64,000 bases of DNA from Sorangium aterium (GTDB lineage Bacteria; Myxococcota_A; Polyangia; Polyangiales; Polyangiaceae), in NCBI RefSeq assembly GCF_028368935.1, contig NZ_JAQNDK010000001.1, positions 2,294,001 through 2,358,000 on the forward strand. The letters run 5' to 3'. The notes beneath the pieces were generated by a model, which had not been told where the DNA came from, ran no database searches, and saw only the letters and a program-made list of their open reading frames with translations. The translations under genes and the position numbers were made by a program. Shown piece after piece: positions 20,120-29,109 of this stretch. Positions within the stretch are counted from its first letter, which is position 1, and each line of letters begins with the position of its first letter.

Positions 20120-21409
20120 CTACCGCACTGGGCTCTTGCCTCGAGTTTTAACGCGGAAGCGCTCGTCTGGCCAGGGATGCAGAATGCGTACAAGGGGGAT
20201 CCAGCGCTGGGCGAGGCGCTGCATCCGTGCACAGGTGGTGCGGTCACGCTGACTTCGGCGGCGGAGCGCGCGATGCCAGTGACGGGTCACCTGGGTACGG
20301 AACCACTGCAACGATCGACCGTTGGACGGTACGGCGTAATACAAGAAATGTTCTTGCACTACACTTCGCAGCCGCTTCCCCTGCTCGGGGATGAGGTGAT
20401 GTCGGCGCCGCTGCAGCTCGGCCTTGACCTCGTGCAGCTTCTTCCGCATCCGCTCCCGCATGGTTCGCCGTACGATGAGAAACTTCCCCATCCAAGTCTT
20501 TCCGCAAATGTGCGTGAAGCCCAGGAAGTTGAAGCTCTCCGGCTTTCCCTGACCCTTCTCCTGTAGATTGGACGCCGCGTGGCGCCCAAATTCGAGGATG
20601 CGGGTCTTGTCGGGGTGCAACTCCAGCGCGAACTTCCGCAATCTCTCGCGGAGATTTTGCAGGAACCGCTCGGCGTCCGTGCGGTACTGGAATCCAACGA
20701 CGAAGTCGTTCGCAAAACGCGTGATGATGACGCTCCCGCGCGCATACCGGCTCCTCCATTGCTGGACCCACAGGTCGAGGACATAGTGGAGATGGATGTT
20801 CGCCAGCAAGGGTGAAACCGTTGCTCCTTGCGGAGTACCCTCCTCCCCCCTCGTCCACTCCTCACCCTCTATCACTCCTGCGCTCAACCACTTCCGGAGG
20901 AGACGCAGCATCCTCTTGTCCGCGATTCGGTGCTCGAGAAACCTCACCATCCACCCGTGATCGATGGCATCGAAATAGCCATGGATGTCGGAATCAAGGA
21001 ACCAGCTCACCTTGCATCGACGAATCCCGACGGCGAGGGCATCCAGCGCATGGTGCTGGCTGCGCCGCGGCCGAAATCCGTACGAGAAGCCGAGGAAATC
21101 CGCTTCGTAGATGGCATTCAGCACTTCGACGACGGCTCGCTGGACGATCTTCTCCTCCAACGAGGCTATGCCGAGCGGCCGCTGCCCCCCCGTCTGCCTT
21201 CGGAATGTACACTTCCGCGACGGTTTTGCCCGGTACGCCCCACTGTGCAATCGCGCATGCAGCTCCAGGAGGTTGTCCTCTAGGTTGCCCGCGTATTGCT
21301 CCCACGTCACCCCGTCGACTCCGGGTGCCGCATTCCGTTGGTTGGAGGTAGGGGCGCGGTGCAGGTGGGCGCTCTCGAGGACCTCGCCGGCAATGACGTT
21401 CGTTCGCAC
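20120..21409 (-). CDS. Group II intron-type reverse transcriptase/maturase, degenerate
   Basis: 429 residues with clear RT blocks: GQRPLGIASLEEKIVQRAVVEVLNAIYE, FSYGFRPRRS, DSDIHGYFDAIDH, GTPQGATVSPLLANIHLHY, HPDKTRILEFG and a maturase (domain X)-like tail. The catalytic YADD box reads FAND, replacing the first metal-binding Asp with Asn. Near 21200-21240 about ten residues are out of frame between two compensating single-base indels (expected VYIPKADG, found CTFRRQTG). The N-terminus also looks shifted before AAPGVDG. It is probably inactive. The last codons (KSPVR, stop) overlap sequence resembling the 5' strand of intron domain V, whose other strand is cut off at the end of the MopE-like gene. 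Confidence 0.8.
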   Translation of the reverse strand: MRTNVIAGEVLESAHLHRAPTSNQRNAAPGVDGVTWEQYAGNLEDNLLELHARLHSGAYRAKPSRKCTFRRQTGGQRPLGIASLEEKIVQRAVVEVLNAIYEADFLGFSYGFRPRRSQHHALDALAVGIRRCKVSWFLDSDIHGYFDAIDHGWMVRFLEHRIADKRMLRLLRKWLSAGVIEGEEWTRGEEGTPQGATVSPLLANIHLHYVLDLWVQQWRSRYARGSVIITRFANDFVVGFQYRTDAERFLQNLRERLRKFALELHPDKTRILEFGRHAASNLQEKGQGKPESFNFLGFTHICGKTWMGKFLIVRRTMRERMRKKLHEVKAELQRRRHHLIPEQGKRLRSVVQEHFLYYAVPSNGRSLQWFRTQVTRHWHRALRRRSQRDRTTCARMQRLAQRWIPLVRILHPWPDERFRVKTRGKSPVR

Positions 21410-21808
21410 CGCCTCGATGATTGGGGTGTCACGGTCCGAGGTGCATCAAGGACACGGAGCGAGGTCGGGCGAATATCCACTACGGAGAGCGTGCGGAAAC
21501 AGCCAACCATCGTGTTTTTATGCATCATCAAGCTCCCCACTCGGTGTTCCCAATGGGTGGATTGAGGTTCCGCCGCCCGCGTTCTTGACCTTGTCGTTGA
21601 TCCTCCGGGCGATGCATTGGGCACCGTCCACGAAGGCGACGATCGAGCGCTTCCGCGCGCTGCTGCATGAGAGCTCGGTCGAGTGGTGGACGGCGACGGC
21701 GTCTGCGAGCCAGCGTGCGGGGCAGATCCTGCCGCGATGCCATCGACAGGGGGCCGCGGTGTGGGGGGCGGCGTGTGCGCTGGGGATCCGCGGGCGTAAG
21801 ATGGGAAA
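21410..21808. other. Gene-free stretch upstream of RT and giant kinase
   Basis: About 400 bp between two divergently read genes. It could hold the 5' part of the group II intron RNA on the minus strand, but I cannot fold it by eye, and I see no canonical GUGYG 5' end. It otherwise acts as the promoter region for the giant kinase. Confidence 0.3.
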
Positions 21809-24800
21809 ATGGATGATGTTCGGCGCCTCGCCCGCTCAAAGCGATGGCGACGCGCGCCGATTATGGCAGCATGCATCGCACATTCCCGCAGCAGGGCTCC
21901 TGTGGACACCACCATTCCCGTCTGCTCCGATCCAGGGGCTTCGTCCCGTTACGCCATCATCGAGGTCCTCTACGAGGGTTCAGACACCCTTCTTTACCGG
22001 GGTGTGCGCGAAGACGACGGCCTTCCCGTGGTGCTCAAGGTCCTTCGGCGCGACCACGCGAGCCCTCGCGCCCTCGAGCGGCTGCGCCACGAGTACGAGG
22101 TCGCCCGGGCGCTCGAGACCACGGCCATCATCAAGCCCTATGCGCTCGAGACGCTCGGCGGTCAGCCGGCGCTGGTCCTGGAGGATTTCGGCGGCGTGTC
22201 GCTCGATCGGCTCCAGGACTGGCCGATACCTCTACCTCTCGAGCGCTTCTTTCCCGTCGCCGTCCGTTTGGTCGAGGCGCTCAGCGCGCTGCATCGACAC
22301 GGCGTCGTCCACAAGGACATCAAGCCTCAAAACCTGCTCCTCCACCCCGCCACCGGCGAGGTGAAGATCACCGACCTGGGGATTGCGTCCCGGGTACCCC
22401 GCGAGCTCCAGCACCTCGAGCACGTCGGACTCATCGAGGGGACCCTGGCCTACATGGCCCCGGAGCAGACAGGCCGGATGAACCGCTGGATCGACGAGCG
22501 GACCGATCTCTACTCCCTCGGCGTCGTCTTGTACGAGATGCTGACGGGCGCTCTGCCGTTCCGGGCCAGTGATCCTGTTGAGTGGGTCTATTGCCACATC
22601 GCCCAGAAGCCGGTCCCGCCGCACGCGCTCGTCCCGTCGATTCCCCCGCTCCTGTCGGAAGTCGTGCTCAAGCTGCTCTCCAAGGCCGCCGAGGAGCGTT
22701 ACCAGAGCGCGGCCGGCCTGCGGCACGATCTGGACGAGTGCTTCGCAAGGTGGCGGACGAGCGGCGCCATTGCGCCCTTCGCGCTCGGGGCGCGCGACGT
22801 CTCCGACCGGTTCCAGGTGCCGCAGCGGCTGTACGGGCGCGAGCGCGAGGTGGAGGCGCTTCTCGCCGTGTTCGAGCGGGTGGTGGCGCAGGGCCGGCCA
22901 GAGCTGGTGCTGGTGTCGGGCTACTCGGGCATCGGGAAGTCGTCGCTGGTCGCCGAGCTGCACCGGCCGATCGTGAGGCAGCGGGGGTTCTTCCTCGCCG
23001 GCAAGTTCGATCAAACCGCGAGGGACGTCCCCTACCGCGCTTTCCATCAGGCGTTCCGGGCGCTTTTGCAGGAGATCCTCGGCGCGAGCGAGGAGCAGGT
23101 CGAGCGCTGGAGACAGCGCTTCCGGGAGGCCCTTGGCTCGCACGGCAGGCTGCTCGCCGACGTGCTCCCCGAGCTCGGGCTGCTCCTTGGCCCGCAGCCG
23201 CCCGTGCCCGAGCTGCCGCCCGCCGAGGCGCAGAGCCGGCTGCTCGCGACGCTTCAGCGCGTGGTCGCGGCGTGCGCCCAGAAGGAGCACCCCGTGGCGC
23301 TCTTCCTCGACGATCTGCAGTGGGCCGACGCGGCCAGCCTCCAGCTGCTCGAGCAGCTCGCCACCTACACCGGGCCCGCGCACCTGCTGCTGATCGGCGC
23401 GTACCGCGACAACGAGGTCGGCCCCGCGCACCCGCTACGGCTCACGCTGGCCGAGGCGCGGAAGCGCGGCGCCACCGTCTCCGAGCTCGTCCTCGAGCCG
23501 CTCTCCGCGGCCCACGTCACGGCGCTCGTCGCCGAGGCGGTCCACGCGCCGCACGCGCCCACAGAGCAGGTCGGGCCGCTCTCGCAGCTGGTTTACGAGA
23601 AGACCGGCGGAAACCCGTTCTTCGTGCTCCAGTTCCTGATCGCGCTGCACCAGGAGGGGCTCATCGCCTTCGACGCGGAGGAGGCCAGGTGGCGGTGGGA
23701 CATCGCCGCGATCCGCGACAAGGGGTTCACCGACAACGTCGGCGAGCTGATGGCGGGCAAGCTCAAGCGGCTCTCGGGCCCGACGCGGGACGCGCTCAAG
23801 TTCGCTGCGTGCCTCGGCAGCAGCCTGGAGCTCGACACGCTCGCGGTGGTCGCGGGCCGTCCGGCGGCGGAGCTCCGCGACGCGCTCGAGGAGGCCGTGC
23901 GGGAGGGGCTGCTGCTCCGCCGGGGCTCGGCCTATCGATTCCTCCATGACCGGGTACAGCAGGCCGCTTACTCGCTCATCCCGGCGGGACAGCTCGCCGA
24001 GATGCACCTGGGGATCGGGCGGCTGCTCCTCACGGCGCAGCGCGCGGAGGAGCGCGACGAGGCGCTCTTCGATGTCGTCGGCCATCTCAACCGCGGCGCC
24101 GCGCTCCTGCATTCCCAGGCGGAACGGGACGAGGTCGCGGCGCTGAACCTGCGCGCCGGCAGGAAGGCCAAGGCGGCCGCGGCCTTCCAGACCGCCGCCG
24201 CGCTCTTCGCCGCGGGCCTCTCGCTGCTCGCGCTGGGCTCCTGGGAGACGCAGCACGAGCTGACCTTCGAGCTGACCTTCGAGCGCGCGCACGTCGCGTA
24301 CATCACCGGCGGCTTCGACGAGGTCGAGCGGTTCCTGGACGAGCTCATGGAGCGCGCGAGGACCCGGCGCGAGACGGCCGCCGCCGTCGAGCTCGCCGTT
24401 GCCTTCTACCAGACCCGCGGGCAATACGCCCGCGCGGTAGAGATCGGCCTCTCGTGGCTCCGCGCCTGCGACATCGATCTGCCGCTCCACCCCGCCGGCG
24501 CACAGATTGACAGGGAGACCGAGAGCGTCTGGCAGGCCCTGGGCGACCGCGTCATCGAGGACCTGATCCATCTGCCCCCCATGACGGACCCGGAGATCGA
24601 GATCACGATGGGCGTGCTGCAGCGTATGGTCCTCCCAGCGGTCTTCGTGGACCCGGACCTGCACGTCCTCGTCGTCCTGCGCATGGTCAAGCTCAGCCTG
24701 CGCCACGGCAGCGCCGAGAGCTCCGCGTATGCGTACACTGCCTTCGCGAGGGTGATCGGCCCGACGTTCGGGCGATACCAGGAGGCCTATCGGTTCGGCA

Positions 24801-27800
24801 AGCTCGGCCACGACCTGGCGGACAGGAGCGGCCTCCTCACCACGAAATCGGTGGTGTTCAACCTCTTCGGACAGCATGTCGTCTTCTGGACACGCCACTA
24901 CAGAGAGACGTATCCGTACACGCGCGCCGGCTTCAGCGCCGCGGTCGAGTCCGGCGATCTGAACAACGCGTGCTTCAGCTGCCTCTGGGCCGCGGTGTTC
25001 CGGCTGCTCTCTGGCGAGCCGCTGGAGGACGTGCTCCGCGAGGTCGACGAGCGCCTGGGCTTCGTGCGCAGGGCCGGTTACGCGTTCGCGCACATCGCCC
25101 TCCTCTGCGACCACGCCATGATCCAGACGCTGCGCGGGAGACCGGTCCGCTTCTCGATGCTGGACGGGTCCGATCTGGATCCGCCGGCCTTCGAGGCGCA
25201 GCTGGAGGAGGAGGATCTGCAGGGGGCTCGCGCTCTCTATTACAGCTTGAAGGCGCAGGCGCTCTTCGTCCTCGGCTCTCCCAGAGAGGCGTCCGCGGCG
25301 GCGACCCGCGTGATGGTCGAGCACCCCTTCAGGATCGCGCCGTACCCGCTCATCGCCGAGAACTTCTACTATCTCGCGCTCGCGCTCGCGGCCCTCTTCA
25401 ACGAGCCGCACGAGGCGCACGAGGCGGAGCCCTCCCCGCCGCAGGCGCTCCCTGAGCGGCTCCTCGAATGCGAGCGGCAGCTCGGCGAGTGGGCCAGGAG
25501 CGGCCCCGACAACTTCCTCCACAAGCACGCCTTGGTCCGCGCCGAGATCGCCCGGCTCCGGGGGCACGAGCTGGAGGCCATCCGGCTCTACGAGCAGGCC
25601 ATCGCGGCGACGCGGCAGGGCGGCTTCGTCCAGCACGAGGCCATCGCCTGCGAGCTCGCCGCTCGGTTCTACCGCGCGCGCGGCCTCTCCACGTCCGAAG
25701 GCGCCCACCTGCGAGAGGCCCGCGCCGCCTACGTCACGTGGGGCGCCCACGCCAAGGTGGATCAGCTCGATCAGCGCTACCCCCACCTCGCCCCGCGCAA
25801 GCCGATCGCCCCCACCGTCACCTTCGCCGTACGGGCCGAGCAGTTCGACGTCCTGCCGGTGGTCAAGGCCTCGCAGAGCATCTCCGGCGAGCTCAAGATC
25901 CCGCGCCTGCTCGAGACGCTGCTTCGCCTCGTGGTCGAGCACGCGGGCGCCGAGGAAGGCTGTGTCCTCCTGGTCCGGGAAGATCGCCTGTGGGCTGCGG
26001 CGATCGAGACGCCAGGGGGCGCGGTGCGGCTGCTCGATGCGGACGAGGCGCAGTCGGCCGCGCTGCCGCAGTCCGTCCTCAACTACGTTCGCCGGAGCCA
26101 CGAGCGCGTGCTGCTCGACGACGCCGCCGCCCGGCACCCCTTCATGGAGGACGAGTATTTCCGGCGCAAGCGCCCGAGATCGGTGCTGTGCCTCCCGATC
26201 GTGCGCGAGGCCCGGCTGCTCGGCCTGCTCTACCTGGAGAACAACCTCGCCACTGGCACCTTCACCCCCGGGCGGCTCAGCGTCATCGAGCTGCTCGCCT
26301 CGCAGTCGGCCATCTCGCTGGAGAACGCCCTGCTCTATACCGAGCTGGAGCAGGAGAACGCCGAGCGGCGGCGAGCGGAACAGGCGCTCAAGGCCAATCA
26401 GGAGATGCTCCAGGCCATCGTCGACAACTCGGCGGCGGCTATCTACATCAAGGATCGCGACGGCCGACATCTGCTCGCCAACCGGCACGTGGGCACCATT
26501 CTGCGCCTGCCGGGCGAGAAGATCCTCGGAAAGACCAACGCTGATCTCTTCCCTGCTCCGATGGCCGAGGCCATCCAAGACCACGACCGGAAGGTGATCG
26601 AGGCGGGCGCGCCGATGGAGTGGGAGGAGGAGATCCCGCTGGAGGACGGGCCGCACACCTTCCTGTCGGTCAAATTCCCTCTCGGCGAGGGGCCCGCGCC
26701 CCGCGCGATCGGCGGCATCTCCACCGACATCACCGAGCGCAAGCGGACCGAGCAGGCCGTGCGCTTCCTGGCCGAGGCGAGCTGCAAGCTGATGACGCTG
26801 GGCTACGGCGCGACGTTCGAGAGCGTGGCGCAGCTCCCGGTGCCGGAGCTGTCGGATCAGTGCGTCATCGAGGTGCTCCTCGAGGGCAGGACGCCGGGCT
26901 GGACGGTCGCGGCAGGGGTGCCCAGCGAGCAGCTCGACGCGCTGAAGAACGCGCTGCGCGTTCTGGCAGCGGCGTCGCCGGCCGGAGCCGAGGGCGAAGA
27001 GGGCCGCGTCACGCCGCCGCTACAGCAGGTGGGTTCGCTCGACCCGCGGGTCAGGCATCTCTGGGAGCAGCTCGGCGTTCATGCGTTCCTGCGGGTCCCG
27101 CTGGCCGCGCGCGACCGGTACTTCGGCGTCATGACCCTGCTGGCGACGGCGCCCGAGCGCCGTTATGGCCCCGCCGAGCTGCGGCTGGCCGAGGAGCTGG
27201 GGTGCCGCGCGGCGCTCGTGCTCGACAACGCCCGACTGTTCGCCGAGGCCCAGGAGGCGATCCAGCGGCGGGACGAGTTCCTCGTCGTCGCCTCTCACGA
27301 GCTCAAAACCCCGCTGACCTCGCTGCAGATGCAGGTGCAGGCGGTCGAGCGCCTGCTGCGCCGCCGCTCGCTCGCGGAGCTCCCCCCCGAGCGGATCGAG
27401 GCGATGCTCCAGATCCTCGGCCGCCAGACGTCGCGGCTCGGGTGCCTGGTCGACGAGCTGCTCGACGTCACGCGGCTGAACGCCGGGCGGCTGGCGCTCG
27501 CGCGGGCGCCGGTCGATCTGGCGGCGCTGGCGAGCGAGGTCGTCGAGCGGATGCGCCCGCAGCTCGCGGCGTCCCACTGCCGGACGCAGCTCGAGCTGGA
27601 GGAGCCCGTGGTCGGGTGCTGGGATCCGTCTCGCATAGAGCAGGTCATCATCAATCTCCTATCGAACGCGATGAAGTACGGCGCAGGCAGGCCTATCCTC
27701 GTCGGCGCGCGGCGGCAGGCCGATCGCGCGCTGCTCATCATCCGGGATGAAGGGATCGGGATCGGGGCGGCCGATCAGGGCAGGATCTTCGAGCGCTTCG

Positions 27801-27985
27801 AGCGCGCGGTGTCGGTGCGCAACTTCGGCGGCCTCGGCCTCGGGCTCTACATCGCACGCTCGATCGTGGCGTCGCACGGCGGATCCATCCGGGTGGAGAG
27901 CAAGCCGGGGGCCGGCGCGACGTTCGTGGTGGAGCTCCCGCTGAACCCGCCGGAGGCGGAGGAGCGCGGTGTCGCGCCGGCCTAG
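21809..27985 (+). CDS. Ser/Thr kinase / AAA ATPase / GAF / PAS / sensor histidine kinase, 2058 residues
   Basis: Architecture of the trifunctional kinase family. The Ser/Thr kinase spans about 48-320, with Lys77, HKDIKPQN (Asp170), DLG in place of DFG (Asp189), and GTLAYMAPEQTGRMNRWIDERTDLYSLG. The NTPase follows, with Walker A SGYSGIGKSS near 370 and Walker B LFLDDLQWAD near 495. A long helical, TPR-like region runs to about 1330. GAF is at about 1360-1515 (SVLCLPIVREARLLGLLYLEN), PAS at about 1530-1645, and a second GAF-like block at about 1650-1810. HisKA has RRDEFLVVASHELKTPL with the phospho-accepting His near 1829, then HATPase_c (NLLSNAMKYG, DEGIGIG, GGLGLGLYIA). No transmembrane helix is seen. 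The start is uncertain: ATG 21866 and GTG 21902 are alternatives. Confidence 0.92.
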   Translation: MDDVRRLARSKRWRRAPIMAACIAHSRSRAPVDTTIPVCSDPGASSRYAIIEVLYEGSDTLLYRGVREDDGLPVVLKVLRRDHASPRALERLRHEYEVARALETTAIIKPYALETLGGQPALVLEDFGGVSLDRLQDWPIPLPLERFFPVAVRLVEALSALHRHGVVHKDIKPQNLLLHPATGEVKITDLGIASRVPRELQHLEHVGLIEGTLAYMAPEQTGRMNRWIDERTDLYSLGVVLYEMLTGALPFRASDPVEWVYCHIAQKPVPPHALVPSIPPLLSEVVLKLLSKAAEERYQSAAGLRHDLDECFARWRTSGAIAPFALGARDVSDRFQVPQRLYGREREVEALLAVFERVVAQGRPELVLVSGYSGIGKSSLVAELHRPIVRQRGFFLAGKFDQTARDVPYRAFHQAFRALLQEILGASEEQVERWRQRFREALGSHGRLLADVLPELGLLLGPQPPVPELPPAEAQSRLLATLQRVVAACAQKEHPVALFLDDLQWADAASLQLLEQLATYTGPAHLLLIGAYRDNEVGPAHPLRLTLAEARKRGATVSELVLEPLSAAHVTALVAEAVHAPHAPTEQVGPLSQLVYEKTGGNPFFVLQFLIALHQEGLIAFDAEEARWRWDIAAIRDKGFTDNVGELMAGKLKRLSGPTRDALKFAACLGSSLELDTLAVVAGRPAAELRDALEEAVREGLLLRRGSAYRFLHDRVQQAAYSLIPAGQLAEMHLGIGRLLLTAQRAEERDEALFDVVGHLNRGAALLHSQAERDEVAALNLRAGRKAKAAAAFQTAAALFAAGLSLLALGSWETQHELTFELTFERAHVAYITGGFDEVERFLDELMERARTRRETAAAVELAVAFYQTRGQYARAVEIGLSWLRACDIDLPLHPAGAQIDRETESVWQALGDRVIEDLIHLPPMTDPEIEITMGVLQRMVLPAVFVDPDLHVLVVLRMVKLSLRHGSAESSAYAYTAFARVIGPTFGRYQEAYRFGKLGHDLADRSGLLTTKSVVFNLFGQHVVFWTRHYRETYPYTRAGFSAAVESGDLNNACFSCLWAAVFRLLSGEPLEDVLREVDERLGFVRRAGYAFAHIALLCDHAMIQTLRGRPVRFSMLDGSDLDPPAFEAQLEEEDLQGARALYYSLKAQALFVLGSPREASAAATRVMVEHPFRIAPYPLIAENFYYLALALAALFNEPHEAHEAEPSPPQALPERLLECERQLGEWARSGPDNFLHKHALVRAEIARLRGHELEAIRLYEQAIAATRQGGFVQHEAIACELAARFYRARGLSTSEGAHLREARAAYVTWGAHAKVDQLDQRYPHLAPRKPIAPTVTFAVRAEQFDVLPVVKASQSISGELKIPRLLETLLRLVVEHAGAEEGCVLLVREDRLWAAAIETPGGAVRLLDADEAQSAALPQSVLNYVRRSHERVLLDDAAARHPFMEDEYFRRKRPRSVLCLPIVREARLLGLLYLENNLATGTFTPGRLSVIELLASQSAISLENALLYTELEQENAERRRAEQALKANQEMLQAIVDNSAAAIYIKDRDGRHLLANRHVGTILRLPGEKILGKTNADLFPAPMAEAIQDHDRKVIEAGAPMEWEEEIPLEDGPHTFLSVKFPLGEGPAPRAIGGISTDITERKRTEQAVRFLAEASCKLMTLGYGATFESVAQLPVPELSDQCVIEVLLEGRTPGWTVAAGVPSEQLDALKNALRVLAAASPAGAEGEEGRVTPPLQQVGSLDPRVRHLWEQLGVHAFLRVPLAARDRYFGVMTLLATAPERRYGPAELRLAEELGCRAALVLDNARLFAEAQEAIQRRDEFLVVASHELKTPLTSLQMQVQAVERLLRRRSLAELPPERIEAMLQILGRQTSRLGCLVDELLDVTRLNAGRLALARAPVDLAALASEVVERMRPQLAASHCRTQLELEEPVVGCWDPSRIEQVIINLLSNAMKYGAGRPILVGARRQADRALLIIRDEGIGIGAADQGRIFERFERAVSVRNFGGLGLGLYIARSIVASHGGSIRVESKPGAGATFVVELPLNPPEAEERGVAPA

Positions 27986-28214
27986 CCCTACTTTCTACAT
28001 TTGTACGCCCCGGGAGCCGCCGCGCTCGCCCGAGTTCCTCGTGGCCCTGGACACTGCAGCCGTGCTCCTTGACCTCCGCGCCCGCGCCACTGCCGAGGAG
28101 GGTGGCGCCGAGAGCACACTCCCTCCCCGGCGATGCCTGCGGGCACCGGCGAGCTGTAAGACTTCGGCGGCGATTCCCGGCTAGCGGCCGGCTCGACTAT
28201 CGGCGCGAGCTTGC

Positions 28215-28670
28215 TCACCTCTCCGGTGCTGGCGGCAGGCCGAGCAGCCGACCAATCGCCTCGTGAATGACCCGGGCCGCCACCTCATCCCCGAGGGCGA
28301 CGACGCGGCTCAGCGTGCTGCCGAGCGAGGCGACCACGGCGGCCCGAGGCGACGGGTCAGTCGGCGGGAGCTGCTCAGGCGCAGTCCTGCAAACGCCTAT
28401 TCGTTGGGCCCGCGTTGGGACGATGGCTTCCGAGGGGGTGCGATCCGTCGTCACGCTCCCTTGAAATCTCGGGGAAAGCGACCGATCGCAACGGTTCGCC
28501 CCCGCGAGATCGTCCCGCCAGAGAAACCGGTCGATACCGAGCAGTCGCTGGAACAGGTGCGATTTTCGTCGTTTCCGCCTGTTTCGCCGCCGAAGGCGGC
28601 TCCGGTGTGGCCCAACGGGGCGCCCTCCGCCGCCGCGTCGCCCGCGGTGAAGGGCTCGCGGCATCACCGG
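28215..28670. repeat. Repeat R1, copy A (with half hairpin and R box inside)
   Basis: Carries the R1 5' module (28215-28369), then one arm of the 11.46-kb hairpin (28370-28403) ending in GTTGGGC, then the R1 middle module and part of the 3' module up to 28670, where repeat R2 begins. On the minus strand an open frame ends at 28215 with residues AVVASLGSTLSRVVALGDEV and RLLGLP near its C-terminus, conserved in copies B, C and G. Confidence 0.75.
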
Positions 28671-28808
28671 TCCCACCGTACGGCCACGCTGCACGCGCTG
28701 GTTGATATAGAGAACCTTACGCGATCCGCATCCCTCCTGGAAGCGTGACGCTGTATCAGTAACTTATTCATGCATCGAGGGGGCCGCTTTCACTCCACAG
28801 CCTGCGGG
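28671..28808. repeat. Repeat R2, copy 2
   Basis: 138 bp strongly similar to 17701-17839, starting at the same TCCCACCGTA and ending at CACTCCACAG. The inverted repeat is imperfect here (GTACGGC-CAC-GCTGCAC). The proximal part present in the other two copies is replaced by repeat R1. It lies 300 bp upstream of the GH43 lipoprotein gene but points the opposite way relative to that gene. Confidence 0.7.
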
Positions 28809-29109
28809 ACGAGGTGACTTCGGTGCCCGAGGCACCCAAGATCATCGAAGAATACTTGCGCTCCGGGGGAGTACCCCTGTGAAGAGGCTTTCAATACGCG
28901 TTCTTGCGCAGCGGTACCAGCGAGGTGCCTGGTCCCGGCACCTAAACGGCTCGCCGGCACCGGCACGCTCACGTCAGCCGATGTTCGCCAGAGCAGCGCC
29001 TCGAGCCCGAGCAGCCATCCTTGAAACCGGTGACCGGTTTCGAACGCCCGACGCAACTAGTGACTCGTGACGGGATTCTCACGTCGAGCCCGATCGGAGA
29101 CTTGCCGAG

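Noticed and set aside
23435-26656. A 1073-codon minus-strand open frame
   Set aside because: Antisense shadow of the 2058-residue kinase; only an effect of very high GC content.
28215-28694. Minus-strand frames inside R1 copies as genes
   Set aside because: The frames are conserved only at the C-terminus, start in repeat DNA of other frames, and lack ribosome binding sites; reported as repeats instead.
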